This document shows, piece by piece, positions 30,078-37,353 of a stretch of DNA of 64,000 bases; the first letter of the stretch is position 1, and each line of letters begins with the position of its first letter. The notes below the pieces were generated by a model, which searched no databases, had not been told where the DNA came from, and worked only from the letters and a program-made list of their open reading frames with translations. The translations under genes and the position numbers were made by a program. The DNA lies in contig NZ_JASNNW010000024.1 of assembly GCF_030165005.1 (NCBI RefSeq), positions 33,015 to 97,014 of the forward strand, written 5' to 3'. The stretch is from Blastococcus capsensis. GTDB lineage: Bacteria; Actinomycetota; Actinomycetes; Mycobacteriales; Geodermatophilaceae.

Positions 30078-31853
30078 GTGCTCCGCACCCACGACGCCGG
30101 AACGCTGCGCGCGTCCGACGCCGGCACCACCGTCACCCTCGCCGGCTGGGTCGCCCGCCGCCGCGACCACGGCGGCGTGGTCTTCCTCGACCTGCGCGAC
30201 GCCTCCGGCTACGTCCAGGTGGTCGTGCGCGAGGAGGAGGCCCACCACCTGCGCAACGAGTACTGCCTGCTCGTCACCGGCGAGGTGCGGCGCCGCCCGG
30301 AGGGCAACGAGAACCCCGAGCTGCCCACCGGTGACATCGAGGTGGCCACCTCCGAGCTGCGCGTCCTGTCGGCGTCGGCGCCGCTGCCGTTCCCGATCGA
30401 GACCGACCGGGCGGCCTCGGACGACGTCCGCTACAAGTACCGCTACCTCGACCTGCGCCGGCAGGGTCCGGCCAGGGCGATCCGGCTGCGCTCGGAGATC
30501 AGCCGCATCGCCCGCGGGGTGATGGCCGGCCACGGGTTCACCGAGGTGGAGACGCCGTCGCTCACCCGGTCCACCCCCGAGGGTGCCCGCGACTTCCTCG
30601 TGCCGGTCCGCCTCCAGCAGGGGAAGTGGTACGCGCTGCCGCAGTCCCCGCAGCTGTTCAAGCAGCTGCTCATGATCGGCGGGCTGGAGCGGTACTACCA
30701 GATCGCGCGCTGTTTCCGGGACGAGGACTTCCGCGCCGACCGGCAGCCGGAGTTCACCCAGCTGGACTTCGAGATGAGCTTCGTCGAGCGCGACGACGTG
30801 CTGGCGATCGCCGAGGACGTCGTCCGGTCGCTGTGGCTCGAGCTGGCCTCCTACGAGGTGCCCGAGATCCCGCGGATGACCTACCGCGAGGCGATGGACC
30901 GCTTCGGCTCGGACAAGCCCGACCTGCGCTTCGGCACCGAGCTCACCGAGCTGACCGACTACTTCTCCGACACCCCGTTCCGCGTGTTCCAGGCCCCGTA
31001 CGTCGGCGCCGTCGTCATGCCGGGTGGGGGCTCGCAGCCGCGGCGGGCGTTCGACGCGTGGCAGGACTGGGCGAAGTCGCGCGGTGCCCGGGGCCTGGCC
31101 TACGTGACGATCGCCGAGGACGGGACGCTCGGCGGCCCGGTGGCCAAGAACATCTCCGACGCCGAGCGGTCCGGCCTGGTGGAGGCCGTCGGTGCGAAGC
31201 CGGGGGACTGCGTCTTCTTCGCCGCCGGCTCGCGGCGCACCTCGCAGGAGCTGCTGGGCGCGGCCCGCAACGAGATCGCGCGGCGCCTGGAACTCATCGA
31301 GCCGGGCACCTGGTCGTTCCTGTTCGTCGTCGACTTCCCGATGTTCGAGGAGACCGAGGACGGCGACTGGACGTTCATGCACCACCCGTTCACCTCGCCG
31401 ACCCCGGAGTGGCGGGAGCGGTTCGCCGAGGACAAGGGCGCGGCGCTGTCCGACGCCTACGACATGGTGATCAACGGGAACGAGGTCATGAGCGGGTCGG
31501 TGCGCATCCACGACGCCGACCTGCAGGAGCGGGTGTTCGAGACCCTCGGCATGTCCCGCGAGGAGGCCCGCGAGCGGTTCGGGTTCTTCCTCGAGGCGTT
31601 CGCCTACGGCCCGCCGCCGCACGCCGGCGCCGCGCTGGGCTGGGACCGCCTGTCCGCCCTGCTCTCCGGGGTCGACTCCATCCGCGAGGTCATCGCCTTC
31701 CCGAAGACCGGCGCCGGCTTCGACCCGCTGACCGGCGCCCCGACGCCGATCACCGAGGCGCAGCGCAAGGAGTCCGGCATCGACGCCAAGCCCGACGAGC
31801 CGGCGCTCCCCGGCGAGCCCGGTGCCCCGGGGCCCTCCGACCCCACGAAGTGA
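30078..31853 (+). CDS. aspS: Aspartyl-tRNA synthetase
   Basis: Class IIb synthetase of 591 aa. The N-terminal OB-fold (about 20-110) precedes the catalytic core with [14 protein letters not shown], motif 2 ([19 protein letters not shown]), the bacterial GAD insertion (about 290-400) and motif 3 (GAALGWDRL). It likely also charges tRNA-Asn where no AsnRS exists, as known in many Actinobacteria; that cannot be decided here. The last 25 residues are a Pro-rich tail. Confidence 0.96.
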   Translation: MLRTHDAGTLRASDAGTTVTLAGWVARRRDHGGVVFLDLRDASGYVQVVVREEEAHHLRNEYCLLVTGEVRRRPEGNENPELPTGDIEVATSELRVLSASAPLPFPIETDRAASDDVRYKYRYLDLRRQGPARAIRLRSEISRIARGVMAGHGFTEVETPSLTRSTPEGARDFLVPVRLQQGKWYALPQSPQLFKQLLMIGGLERYYQIARCFRDEDFRADRQPEFTQLDFEMSFVERDDVLAIAEDVVRSLWLELASYEVPEIPRMTYREAMDRFGSDKPDLRFGTELTELTDYFSDTPFRVFQAPYVGAVVMPGGGSQPRRAFDAWQDWAKSRGARGLAYVTIAEDGTLGGPVAKNISDAERSGLVEAVGAKPGDCVFFAAGSRRTSQELLGAARNEIARRLELIEPGTWSFLFVVDFPMFEETEDGDWTFMHHPFTSPTPEWRERFAEDKGAALSDAYDMVINGNEVMSGSVRIHDADLQERVFETLGMSREEARERFGFFLEAFAYGPPPHAGAALGWDRLSALLSGVDSIREVIAFPKTGAGFDPLTGAPTPITEAQRKESGIDAKPDEPALPGEPGAPGPSDPTK

Positions 31854-31868
31854 GCGCGACCTCTGCCT

Positions 31869-31931
31869 GTTGATCATCGGCACATGGCGGTGTCCGGCCG
31901 CGTGTCGGCCAGCCACCTGCCGATGATCAAC
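31869..31931. repeat. 63-bp palindromic element, copy 1
   Basis: Begins GTTGATCATCGGC and ends with the exact reverse complement GCCGATGATCAAC; the inner arms ATGGC/GCCAC also pair nearly perfectly. Lies 16 nt after aspS and 44 nt before the aminotransferase gene. Same length and termini as copies 2 and 3. Confidence 0.92.
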
Positions 31932-31961
31932 TGTGTTGCGGCGGTTTGCCGGGGTCGCCGG

Positions 31962-31967
31962 TAGCGT
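31962..31967 (+). promoter_or_regulatory. -10 box (TAGCGT) for the aminotransferase gene
   Basis: TAGCGT ends 7 nt before the ATG at 31975, again at leaderless spacing. A GGAG within that gap could also act as a very short-range ribosome binding site if transcription starts further upstream. Confidence 0.4.
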
Positions 31968-31974
31968 CCGGAGC

Positions 31975-33066
31975 ATGCCGTTGCGTGCCCGCACCCTCCT
32001 CGGTCCTGGCCCTTCCAACCCGTACCCGGAGGCGCAGGTCGCGCTGGCCCGGCCGCTGCTGGGTCACCTCGACCCGGTCTTCCTGCAGGTTCTCGACGAG
32101 ACGTCGGACCGGCTGCGGCAGGTCTTCGGGACGGCGAGCCGGCGGACGCTGCCGCTGTCGGCCACCGGGTCGGCGGGTATGGAGGCGGCGTTCGTCAACA
32201 CCGTGGGACCGGGCGACGTCGTCGTCGTCGCGGTGAACGGCCTGTTCGGGCAGCGGATGGTCGACGTCGCCTCGCGGTGCGGGGCCGAGGTGGTGGCCGT
32301 GGAGCACGAGTGGGGGCAGCCGGTCGACGCCGAGCGCGTGCTGGCCGCCCACCCGGCGCCGAAGCTCATCGCCGCCGTCCACGCGGAGACCTCGACCGGC
32401 GTGCTGTCCGACCTCGCGCCGCTCGCCGCCGGAAAGGGCGACGCGCTGCTGCTGGCCGACTGCGTGACCTCGCTCGGCGGCATCCCGGTGCAGCTCGACG
32501 AGTGGGGCGTCGACCTCGCGTACTCGGGCTCGCAGAAGTGCCTCGGCGTCGCGCCCGGGCTGGCGCCGTTCACGATCAGCGACCGCGCGTGGGAGCGGCG
32601 GATCGAGAAGCCGCAGAGCTGGTATCTGGACCTCGGCATGCTGGGCGGGTATGCGGGAGAGGCCGCCGGGTCGGGTGGGCGCACCTACCACCACACGGCG
32701 CCGACCGGGATGGTCGTGTCGCTGCACGCCGGGCTCGGCCGGATCCTCCAGGAGGGGCTGGACGCCGTCCACGCTCGCCATGCGGAGGCCGGCCGGCTGC
32801 TGCACGAGGGGCTCGCCGAGCTCGGCCTCGAGCTCTTCGCGGCCGAGGGCCACCGGCTGCCGGAGCTGACCACGGTGAAGGTCCCCGACGGCGTCGACCC
32901 GGCCGCCGTCCGAAAGGAGCTCCTGGAGCGCTACGACCTCGAGATCGGCGGCGGAGTGGGCGCCTACGCCGCGACGGTCTGGCGGATCGGGCTGATGGGT
33001 GCCAACGCGACGCCCGACAAGGTCGCGCTGGTGCTGGCCGCCCTGAAGGAGACCCTCGGCCGCTGA
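31975..33066 (+). CDS. Class V aminotransferase (alanine-glyoxylate/serine-pyruvate type)
   Basis: PLP enzyme of 363 aa. GPGPSNPYP at the N-terminus, GSAGMEAAFVNTV, and the PLP lysine in SGSQKCLGVAPGLAPF (about residue 188) identify the alanine-glyoxylate/serine-pyruvate aminotransferase group. The C-terminal small domain ends with GVGAYAATVWRIGLMG. It probably handles glyoxylate or hydroxypyruvate. Flanked on both sides by 63-bp palindromic elements. Confidence 0.9.
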   Translation: MPLRARTLLGPGPSNPYPEAQVALARPLLGHLDPVFLQVLDETSDRLRQVFGTASRRTLPLSATGSAGMEAAFVNTVGPGDVVVVAVNGLFGQRMVDVASRCGAEVVAVEHEWGQPVDAERVLAAHPAPKLIAAVHAETSTGVLSDLAPLAAGKGDALLLADCVTSLGGIPVQLDEWGVDLAYSGSQKCLGVAPGLAPFTISDRAWERRIEKPQSWYLDLGMLGGYAGEAAGSGGRTYHHTAPTGMVVSLHAGLGRILQEGLDAVHARHAEAGRLLHEGLAELGLELFAAEGHRLPELTTVKVPDGVDPAAVRKELLERYDLEIGGGVGAYAATVWRIGLMGANATPDKVALVLAALKETLGR

Positions 33067-33086
33067 CCCACGCGGCGGCTTCCCGA

Positions 33087-33149
33087 GTTGATCATCGGCG
33101 TATGGCTGGCCTGTACGGCGTGTCGGACAGCCACATGCCGATGATCAAC
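33087..33149. repeat. 63-bp palindromic element, copy 2
   Basis: Same 13-nt terminal inverted repeats and same 63-bp length as copy 1; the right half (GTGTCGG..AGCCAC.TGCC) is almost identical. Placed between the convergent aminotransferase and DUF559 genes. The TGA stop of the DUF559 gene (33145-33147 on minus) lies inside its terminal repeat. Confidence 0.92.
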
Positions 33150-34017
33150 CCGGACCGGGGTCCCAGCCTCGGCTGATGAGAGCTCGACGGGTGCGTTCCA
33201 CCACGGTGGTAGGCCCTCCGAGGTGACGGTTGGCGAACCGCAGCACCAGCCATCCGTCGGCGCCCATGAGCGAGTAGCGGTCGATGTCCCGGCCGAACTG
33301 GTCGACATCGGCGTGCTGACGGCCCTCGTACTCGAGCAACACCCGCCACTCGGGAAAGCCGAGATCTCCGTGAGCGACGATCCGACCCCAGCGATCATGG
33401 ATCGGCACCTGGGGCTGGGGGTCGGGCAGGCGGCTGGTCACGAGCCAATAGCGCATCAGGCTCTCGGGCCGCGACATGGACAGCGGAGAGAGCAGCGCGG
33501 CGCACTCCCGAGCACGGACGACGCCGCGGACGCGATGGGCCCGAGCCAGCCGCCTGGTGGGCGCCGGAACGTCGAGGTGCCCGTCGCGGAGCAAAGCGTC
33601 TCCGACCGCGACGAGGTCCCGTGGCGTCAGTAGCGGCGCGAGGTCGAGGTAGGTCTGCGCGCCGGACGTCAGTCGTAGCGACCTGTGCGCGGCCACGTCG
33701 TCCTCGACGAGGCGCCGTGAGTGGACGACGAGGCCGGCGTGCTGCGGGAGCACCCGGCGAGGGGTGAGGGCGACGTGCGGCCGCCGCGGCAGAGCGACCG
33801 GGGCGCCGAAGACCCATGCCGCGGTGCCATGGCTGAAGGCGGCGTCGGCAGGAAGGGCCGTGGCCAGCAGTCGCAGTCGGTCCACCTCGTCGATGGCGTC
33901 GTCCAGTCGGGCCGTGAGGTCGTGCGCCAGCCGCACGTACCGGCTGCCTCGGAGCTGCCCGCGGGACAGTCCTGCGGCGCGCGCCGACGCAGCGGTGAAG
34001 GTGGGTGGGAGTGGCAT
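33145..34017 (-). CDS. DUF559/Vsr-like endonuclease-fold protein with AbiEi-like N-terminus
   Basis: Protein of about 290 aa of a type common in many copies in Actinobacteria. The N-terminal part (FTAASARAAGLSRGQLR) resembles the winged-helix of AbiEi-type antitoxin proteins. The C-terminal part (about 205-285) has a restriction-endonuclease-like core: HGDLGFPEWRVLLEYEGRQH, with candidate catalytic Asp and Glu, then DIDRYSLMGADGWLVLRF. Function is unknown; no toxin gene is next to it. ATG at 34017 is preferred; GTG at 34095 would add 26 residues. The stop codon is part of a 63-bp repeat. Confidence 0.75.
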   Translation of the reverse strand: MPLPPTFTAASARAAGLSRGQLRGSRYVRLAHDLTARLDDAIDEVDRLRLLATALPADAAFSHGTAAWVFGAPVALPRRPHVALTPRRVLPQHAGLVVHSRRLVEDDVAAHRSLRLTSGAQTYLDLAPLLTPRDLVAVGDALLRDGHLDVPAPTRRLARAHRVRGVVRARECAALLSPLSMSRPESLMRYWLVTSRLPDPQPQVPIHDRWGRIVAHGDLGFPEWRVLLEYEGRQHADVDQFGRDIDRYSLMGADGWLVLRFANRHLGGPTTVVERTRRALISRGWDPGPG

Positions 34018-34105
34018 GGTCGCCACGCTGCGCGGACCGCGCCGTCGCTGGACGCGGTCGATCGCTTCTGTGGACCGGCCGGCGGCTGTGGACACCGCTG
34101 CAGTA

Positions 34106-34168
34106 GTTGATCATCGGCAGATGGCTGGGTGACACGCCAAGGGGGGGAGCCGTACGCCGATGATCAAC
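34106..34168. repeat. 63-bp palindromic element, copy 3 (inverted)
   Basis: Same termini and length as copies 1 and 2. Its left half matches the reverse complement of the right half of copy 2, so it is inserted in the opposite orientation. Located between the DUF559 gene start and the end of the second aldo/keto reductase gene. Confidence 0.9.
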
Positions 34169-34179
34169 GGAAGATGCAG

Positions 34180-35040
34180 TCAGCTGCCGTTCAGGCGGGC
34201 GAGGTGGTCGGGGGAGAGGGTCAGCTCGGCGGCGGCCACCGAATCCTTGACCGACGTGATCCGGGAGGCGCCGGGGATGGGGACGACGGTGTCGCTCTGC
34301 GCCAGGTGCCAGGCGAGCGTCACGCGGTACACCGACACGCCCAGCTCGTCGGCCACCTCCGCGAACGCCGGCGCGGTGGAGCCGAGCGACCCGGCCGCGG
34401 TCACGCCGCCGAAGGGGCTCCACGGCAGGAAGGCCAGCCCGTGGCCCGCGCAGTGCGCCAGCTCGTCGGCGGAGTGGCGCCAGCCGGGGGAGAACTGGTT
34501 CTGCACGCTGACCAGCGCGTCGCCGACGATCGACCGGGCGACGTCGATCTGCGCGATGTCGGCGTTGGAGATGCCGACCATGCGCACCAGCCCGTCGTCG
34601 GCGAGCTGCCGCAGCGCCCCCATCGACTCCTCCCACGGCGTCGCCGGGTCGGGCCGGTGGAACTGGTAGAGCCCGATGGTCTCCACGCCCAGCCGCCGCA
34701 GCGAGGACTCGCACGCCCGCCGCAGGTAGGCCGGTGATCCGTCCAGCTCCCAGTCGGTGCCGCGCCGGGTGTGGCCGCCCTTGGTGGCGACCAGCACGTC
34801 GGAGGCGCCGGACCCGTAGGACCGCACGGCGTCGGCCACCAGTGTCTCGTTGTGGCCGAACTCCGCCTCGTCGCGGGCGTAGGCGTCGGCGGTGTCGATC
34901 AGGGTGACGCCCGCGTCCAGCGCGGCGTGCACCACGGCGACGGCGTCCTCCGCCGGGGGGCGCGAGTCCTTGGTGGACAGGGGCATGGCGCCCAGCCCGA
35001 TGGCGCCCACGGTCACGGTCCCGATGCGTCGCTGCTGCAT
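34180..35040 (-). CDS. Aldo/keto reductase
   Basis: NADPH-dependent reductase of 286 aa with a TIM barrel: [19 protein letters not shown] (Asp, Tyr), VLVATKGG (Lys), LYQFHRPD (His), and C-terminal [13 protein letters not shown] for cofactor binding. It is distinct in sequence from the other reductase at 29 kb. Divergent from rarA, with only 36 nt between the two start codons. Confidence 0.88.
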   Translation of the reverse strand: MQQRRIGTVTVGAIGLGAMPLSTKDSRPPAEDAVAVVHAALDAGVTLIDTADAYARDEAEFGHNETLVADAVRSYGSGASDVLVATKGGHTRRGTDWELDGSPAYLRRACESSLRRLGVETIGLYQFHRPDPATPWEESMGALRQLADDGLVRMVGISNADIAQIDVARSIVGDALVSVQNQFSPGWRHSADELAHCAGHGLAFLPWSPFGGVTAAGSLGSTAPAFAEVADELGVSVYRVTLAWHLAQSDTVVPIPGASRITSVKDSVAAAELTLSPDHLARLNGS

Positions 35041-35062
35041 GGGGGCTGTCGTGCCCCGCGGG

Positions 35063-35068
35063 TAGCGT
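35063..35068 (+). promoter_or_regulatory. -10 box (TAGCGT) for leaderless rarA
   Basis: TAGCGT ends 8 nt before the GTG at 35077. No ribosome binding site is present. It lies in the 36-nt gap shared with the divergent reductase gene. Confidence 0.5.
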
Positions 35069-35076
35069 TCCCACCC

Positions 35077-36465
35077 GTGAGTTCGCTGTTCGACCCCGCG
35101 CCGGGCGAGGAGGGTGCACCGGTCGCCGAGCCGGGTGCCCCGCTCGCGGTGCGGATGCGCCCGCGCTCGCTGGACGAGGTCGTCGGGCAGCAGCACCTCC
35201 TGGGCGACCGGGCGCCGCTGCGCCGGCTGGTCGAGTCCGACGAGCCGATGTCGCTGGTGCTCTACGGCCCGCCCGGCACCGGGAAGACCACGCTGGCGCA
35301 CGTCATCTCGCTGGCCACCAAGCGGCAGTTCGTGCAGCTCTCCGCGCTCGACGCCGGGGTGAAGGAGGTGCGGGCGGTCATCTCCAGCGCCAAGCGCGAG
35401 CTCACCTACGCCGGCCGCCGCACCGTGCTGTTCATCGACGAGGTGCACCGCTTCTCCAAGACCCAGCAGGACTCGCTGCTCAGCGCGGTCGAGGACCGGA
35501 TCGTCAGCCTCATCGCCGCCACGACCGAGAACCCCTTCTTCTCCGTGGTCGGTCCGCTGCTGTCCCGCAGCCTCGTGCTGGCCCTGCAGCCGCTCACCGA
35601 CGACGACGTCCGTTCCGTGCTGCACCGGGCGCTGGCCAGCGAGCGCGGGCTGGGCGGCACGCTCACGCTCAGCGCCGAGGCCGAGGACCACCTGGTGCGG
35701 GTGGCCGGTGGCGACGCACGCAAGGCGCTGACTGCGCTGGAGTCCGGCGCGGGGGCGGCCCGGGCCGTGGGGGCGGCCGAGATCGACCTCGCCACGCTGG
35801 AGACGGCGGTGGCGCAGGCGGCGGTGCGCTACGACCGCCAGGGTGACATGCACTACGACGTCGCGAGCGCCCTGATCAAGAGCATCCGCGGCAGTGACGT
35901 CGACGCGGCGCTGCACTACCTGGCCCGCATGGTCACCGCGGGGGAGGACCCGCGGTTCATCGCCCGGCGGCTGGTCATCTCCGCCAGCGAGGACATCGGC
36001 ATGGCCGATCCGACGGCGCTGCTCACCGCGGTCGCCGCCGCCGACGCCGTCGCCTTCATCGGCATGCCGGAGGGGCACTTCGCGCTGGCCCAGGCGGTCG
36101 TCCACCTCGCCACGGCCCCGAAGTCGAACGCGGTCACCACGGCCATCGGCGAGTCGATGGCGGACGTCCGGGCCGGCCTGGGCGGGCCGATCCCGCCCGG
36201 TCTGCGCGACGCCCACTACGCCGGGGCGAAGAAGCTCGGCCACGGGAAGACCTACGTCTATCCGCACGCGCACCCCGACGGCGTCGTCCCGCAGCAGTAC
36301 CCGCCGGACGCGCTGGTCGGCAAGGACTACTACCGGCCGACGGCCCGGGGCACGGAGGGCCCGATCGCCGCGCGGCTGGGCCGGCTGCGGGAGATCGTCA
36401 GGCGACAGCTCCGGGAGCATCGCAGCGAGGAACGAGCGAGGAGCGGACCGGGGCGCGGAGCCTGA
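35077..36465 (+). CDS. rarA: Replication-associated recombination protein A (RarA/MgsA)
   Basis: AAA+ ATPase of 462 aa acting at stalled replication forks. Walker A is [12 protein letters not shown] (about residues 64-75), Walker B is [12 protein letters not shown], sensor 1 is [12 protein letters not shown], and the C-terminal tetramerisation region ([18 protein letters not shown] onward) is complete. Odd: the last 17 residues (from about 36413) are encoded by a dispersed intergenic repeat, so the natural C-terminus has been rewritten. Confidence 0.94.
   Translation: MSSLFDPAPGEEGAPVAEPGAPLAVRMRPRSLDEVVGQQHLLGDRAPLRRLVESDEPMSLVLYGPPGTGKTTLAHVISLATKRQFVQLSALDAGVKEVRAVISSAKRELTYAGRRTVLFIDEVHRFSKTQQDSLLSAVEDRIVSLIAATTENPFFSVVGPLLSRSLVLALQPLTDDDVRSVLHRALASERGLGGTLTLSAEAEDHLVRVAGGDARKALTALESGAGAARAVGAAEIDLATLETAVAQAAVRYDRQGDMHYDVASALIKSIRGSDVDAALHYLARMVTAGEDPRFIARRLVISASEDIGMADPTALLTAVAAADAVAFIGMPEGHFALAQAVVHLATAPKSNAVTTAIGESMADVRAGLGGPIPPGLRDAHYAGAKKLGHGKTYVYPHAHPDGVVPQQYPPDALVGKDYYRPTARGTEGPIAARLGRLREIVRRQLREHRSEERARSGPGRGA
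36413..36462 (+). repeat. Dispersed GAGCATCGCAG repeat, copy D (inside rarA 3' end)
   Basis: The left half is identical to copy A over GAGCATCGCAGCGAGGAAC and beyond to GAGGAGCGGA; the right half GACCGGGGCGCGGAG matches copy B. It is translated as the terminal residues of RarA and contains no stop until just after its end. Confidence 0.85.
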
Positions 36466-36595
36466 CCGAGGACATCGTCCGCCGGTCTCGGTGACTCCCT
36501 GCCGGGCGACGGACGACGGCCGGGGCCCGCGACTACTGTGACCACTCCGGGCTGCCGCCCGGTCATCGCACCTCATCGACGAACAGGAGACCCGC

Positions 36596-37021
36596 GTGTC
36601 CGCAGGAGAGTGGGCCGGACTGATCGCCGCCCTGGCCTTCGTGCTGCTGGTGGTGCTCGTGGCCATTCCGCTGCTCAAGCTGGGGCGCACGCTGGACGAG
36701 ACGACGCTGACCATCCGCCAGGTGCGGGAGCAGAGCGCTCCGATCCTCGGCCAGGCCAGCACCACGGTCGCCCACGTGAACAGCAACCTGGAGCGGGTCG
36801 ACGACATCACCGGCAACGCCGCGAACGTCTCGAGCAACGTCGCCGCCCTCACCAGCGTCGTCGCCGCCACCCTGGGCAGCCCGCTGATCAAGGTGGCCGC
36901 CTTCAGCTACGGCGTGCGCAGCGCCGCGAAGAAGAAGCGGGAGGGGCAGGCACTGGCCGACGCCGCCCGCCGCGACAAGGAGGCGCGTCGCTCGCGCCGG
37001 GCCGCCCGGCGGGCCGCCTGA
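36596..37021 (+). CDS. DUF948 membrane protein
   Basis: Protein of 141 aa: one N-terminal membrane helix (WAGLIAALAFVLLVVLVAIPLL), then a long amphipathic helix with heptad-like spacing (TLTIRQVREQSAPILGQA onward) and a Lys/Arg-rich tail (about 105-141). This is the DUF948 family, found upstream of alaS throughout Actinobacteria; function unknown. A TACTGT box at 36534 may be its -10. Confidence 0.82.
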   Translation: MSAGEWAGLIAALAFVLLVVLVAIPLLKLGRTLDETTLTIRQVREQSAPILGQASTTVAHVNSNLERVDDITGNAANVSSNVAALTSVVAATLGSPLIKVAAFSYGVRSAAKKKREGQALADAARRDKEARRSRRAARRAA

Positions 37022-37302
37022 TGCGCCGGCTGTTCTGGCTGGCGATGGGCGTGACGATCGGCGCGCTGGTCGTCCGCAAGCTCTCCGCGGCCGCCGAGAA
37101 GGTGACCCCGGCCGGCATCGGGGCTTCGATCGCCGAGGGGCTGCGCGACCTGGCCGATGCCATCGGCGACTTCGGCGCCGACGTCCGCGACGCGATGAGC
37201 GAGCGCGAGCTGGAGCTGCGCTCGGGCACCGGGCTGGACGCGCCGCTGCCCGCGCCGGGCGACGCCTCGCTGCGGCGGGGCGCGCACGCCGCCGACTCCT
37301 GA
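37021..37302 (+). CDS. Small membrane protein upstream of alaS (DUF6167-like)
   Basis: Protein of 93 aa with a hydrophobic N-terminus (LFWLAMGVTIGALVV) followed by a helical, charged segment (EGLRDLADAIGDFGADVRDAM). ATG overlaps the DUF948 stop (TGATG). The pair DUF948-small membrane protein-alaS is a recurrent actinobacterial arrangement; function unknown. Confidence 0.75.
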   Translation: MRRLFWLAMGVTIGALVVRKLSAAAEKVTPAGIGASIAEGLRDLADAIGDFGADVRDAMSERELELRSGTGLDAPLPAPGDASLRRGAHAADS

Positions 37303-37308
37303 CCCCCC

Positions 37309-37334
37309 GGCCGGGCACCGCAGGCCGCCCGGCC
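37309..37334 (+). terminator. Hairpin upstream of alaS
   Basis: Perfect 8-bp stem GGCCGGGC/GCCCGGCC with a 10-nt loop, 20 nt before the alaS start. It may terminate the upstream membrane-protein unit or partly attenuate alaS. Confidence 0.5.
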
Positions 37335-37353
37335 CCGCAGAACTGAGTAGACG

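Noticed and set aside
33145..34017. Type IV toxin-antitoxin (AbiEi/AbiEii) system
   Set aside because: Only an AbiEi-like N-terminus fused to a Vsr-like domain is present; there is no AbiEii nucleotidyltransferase toxin gene on either side.
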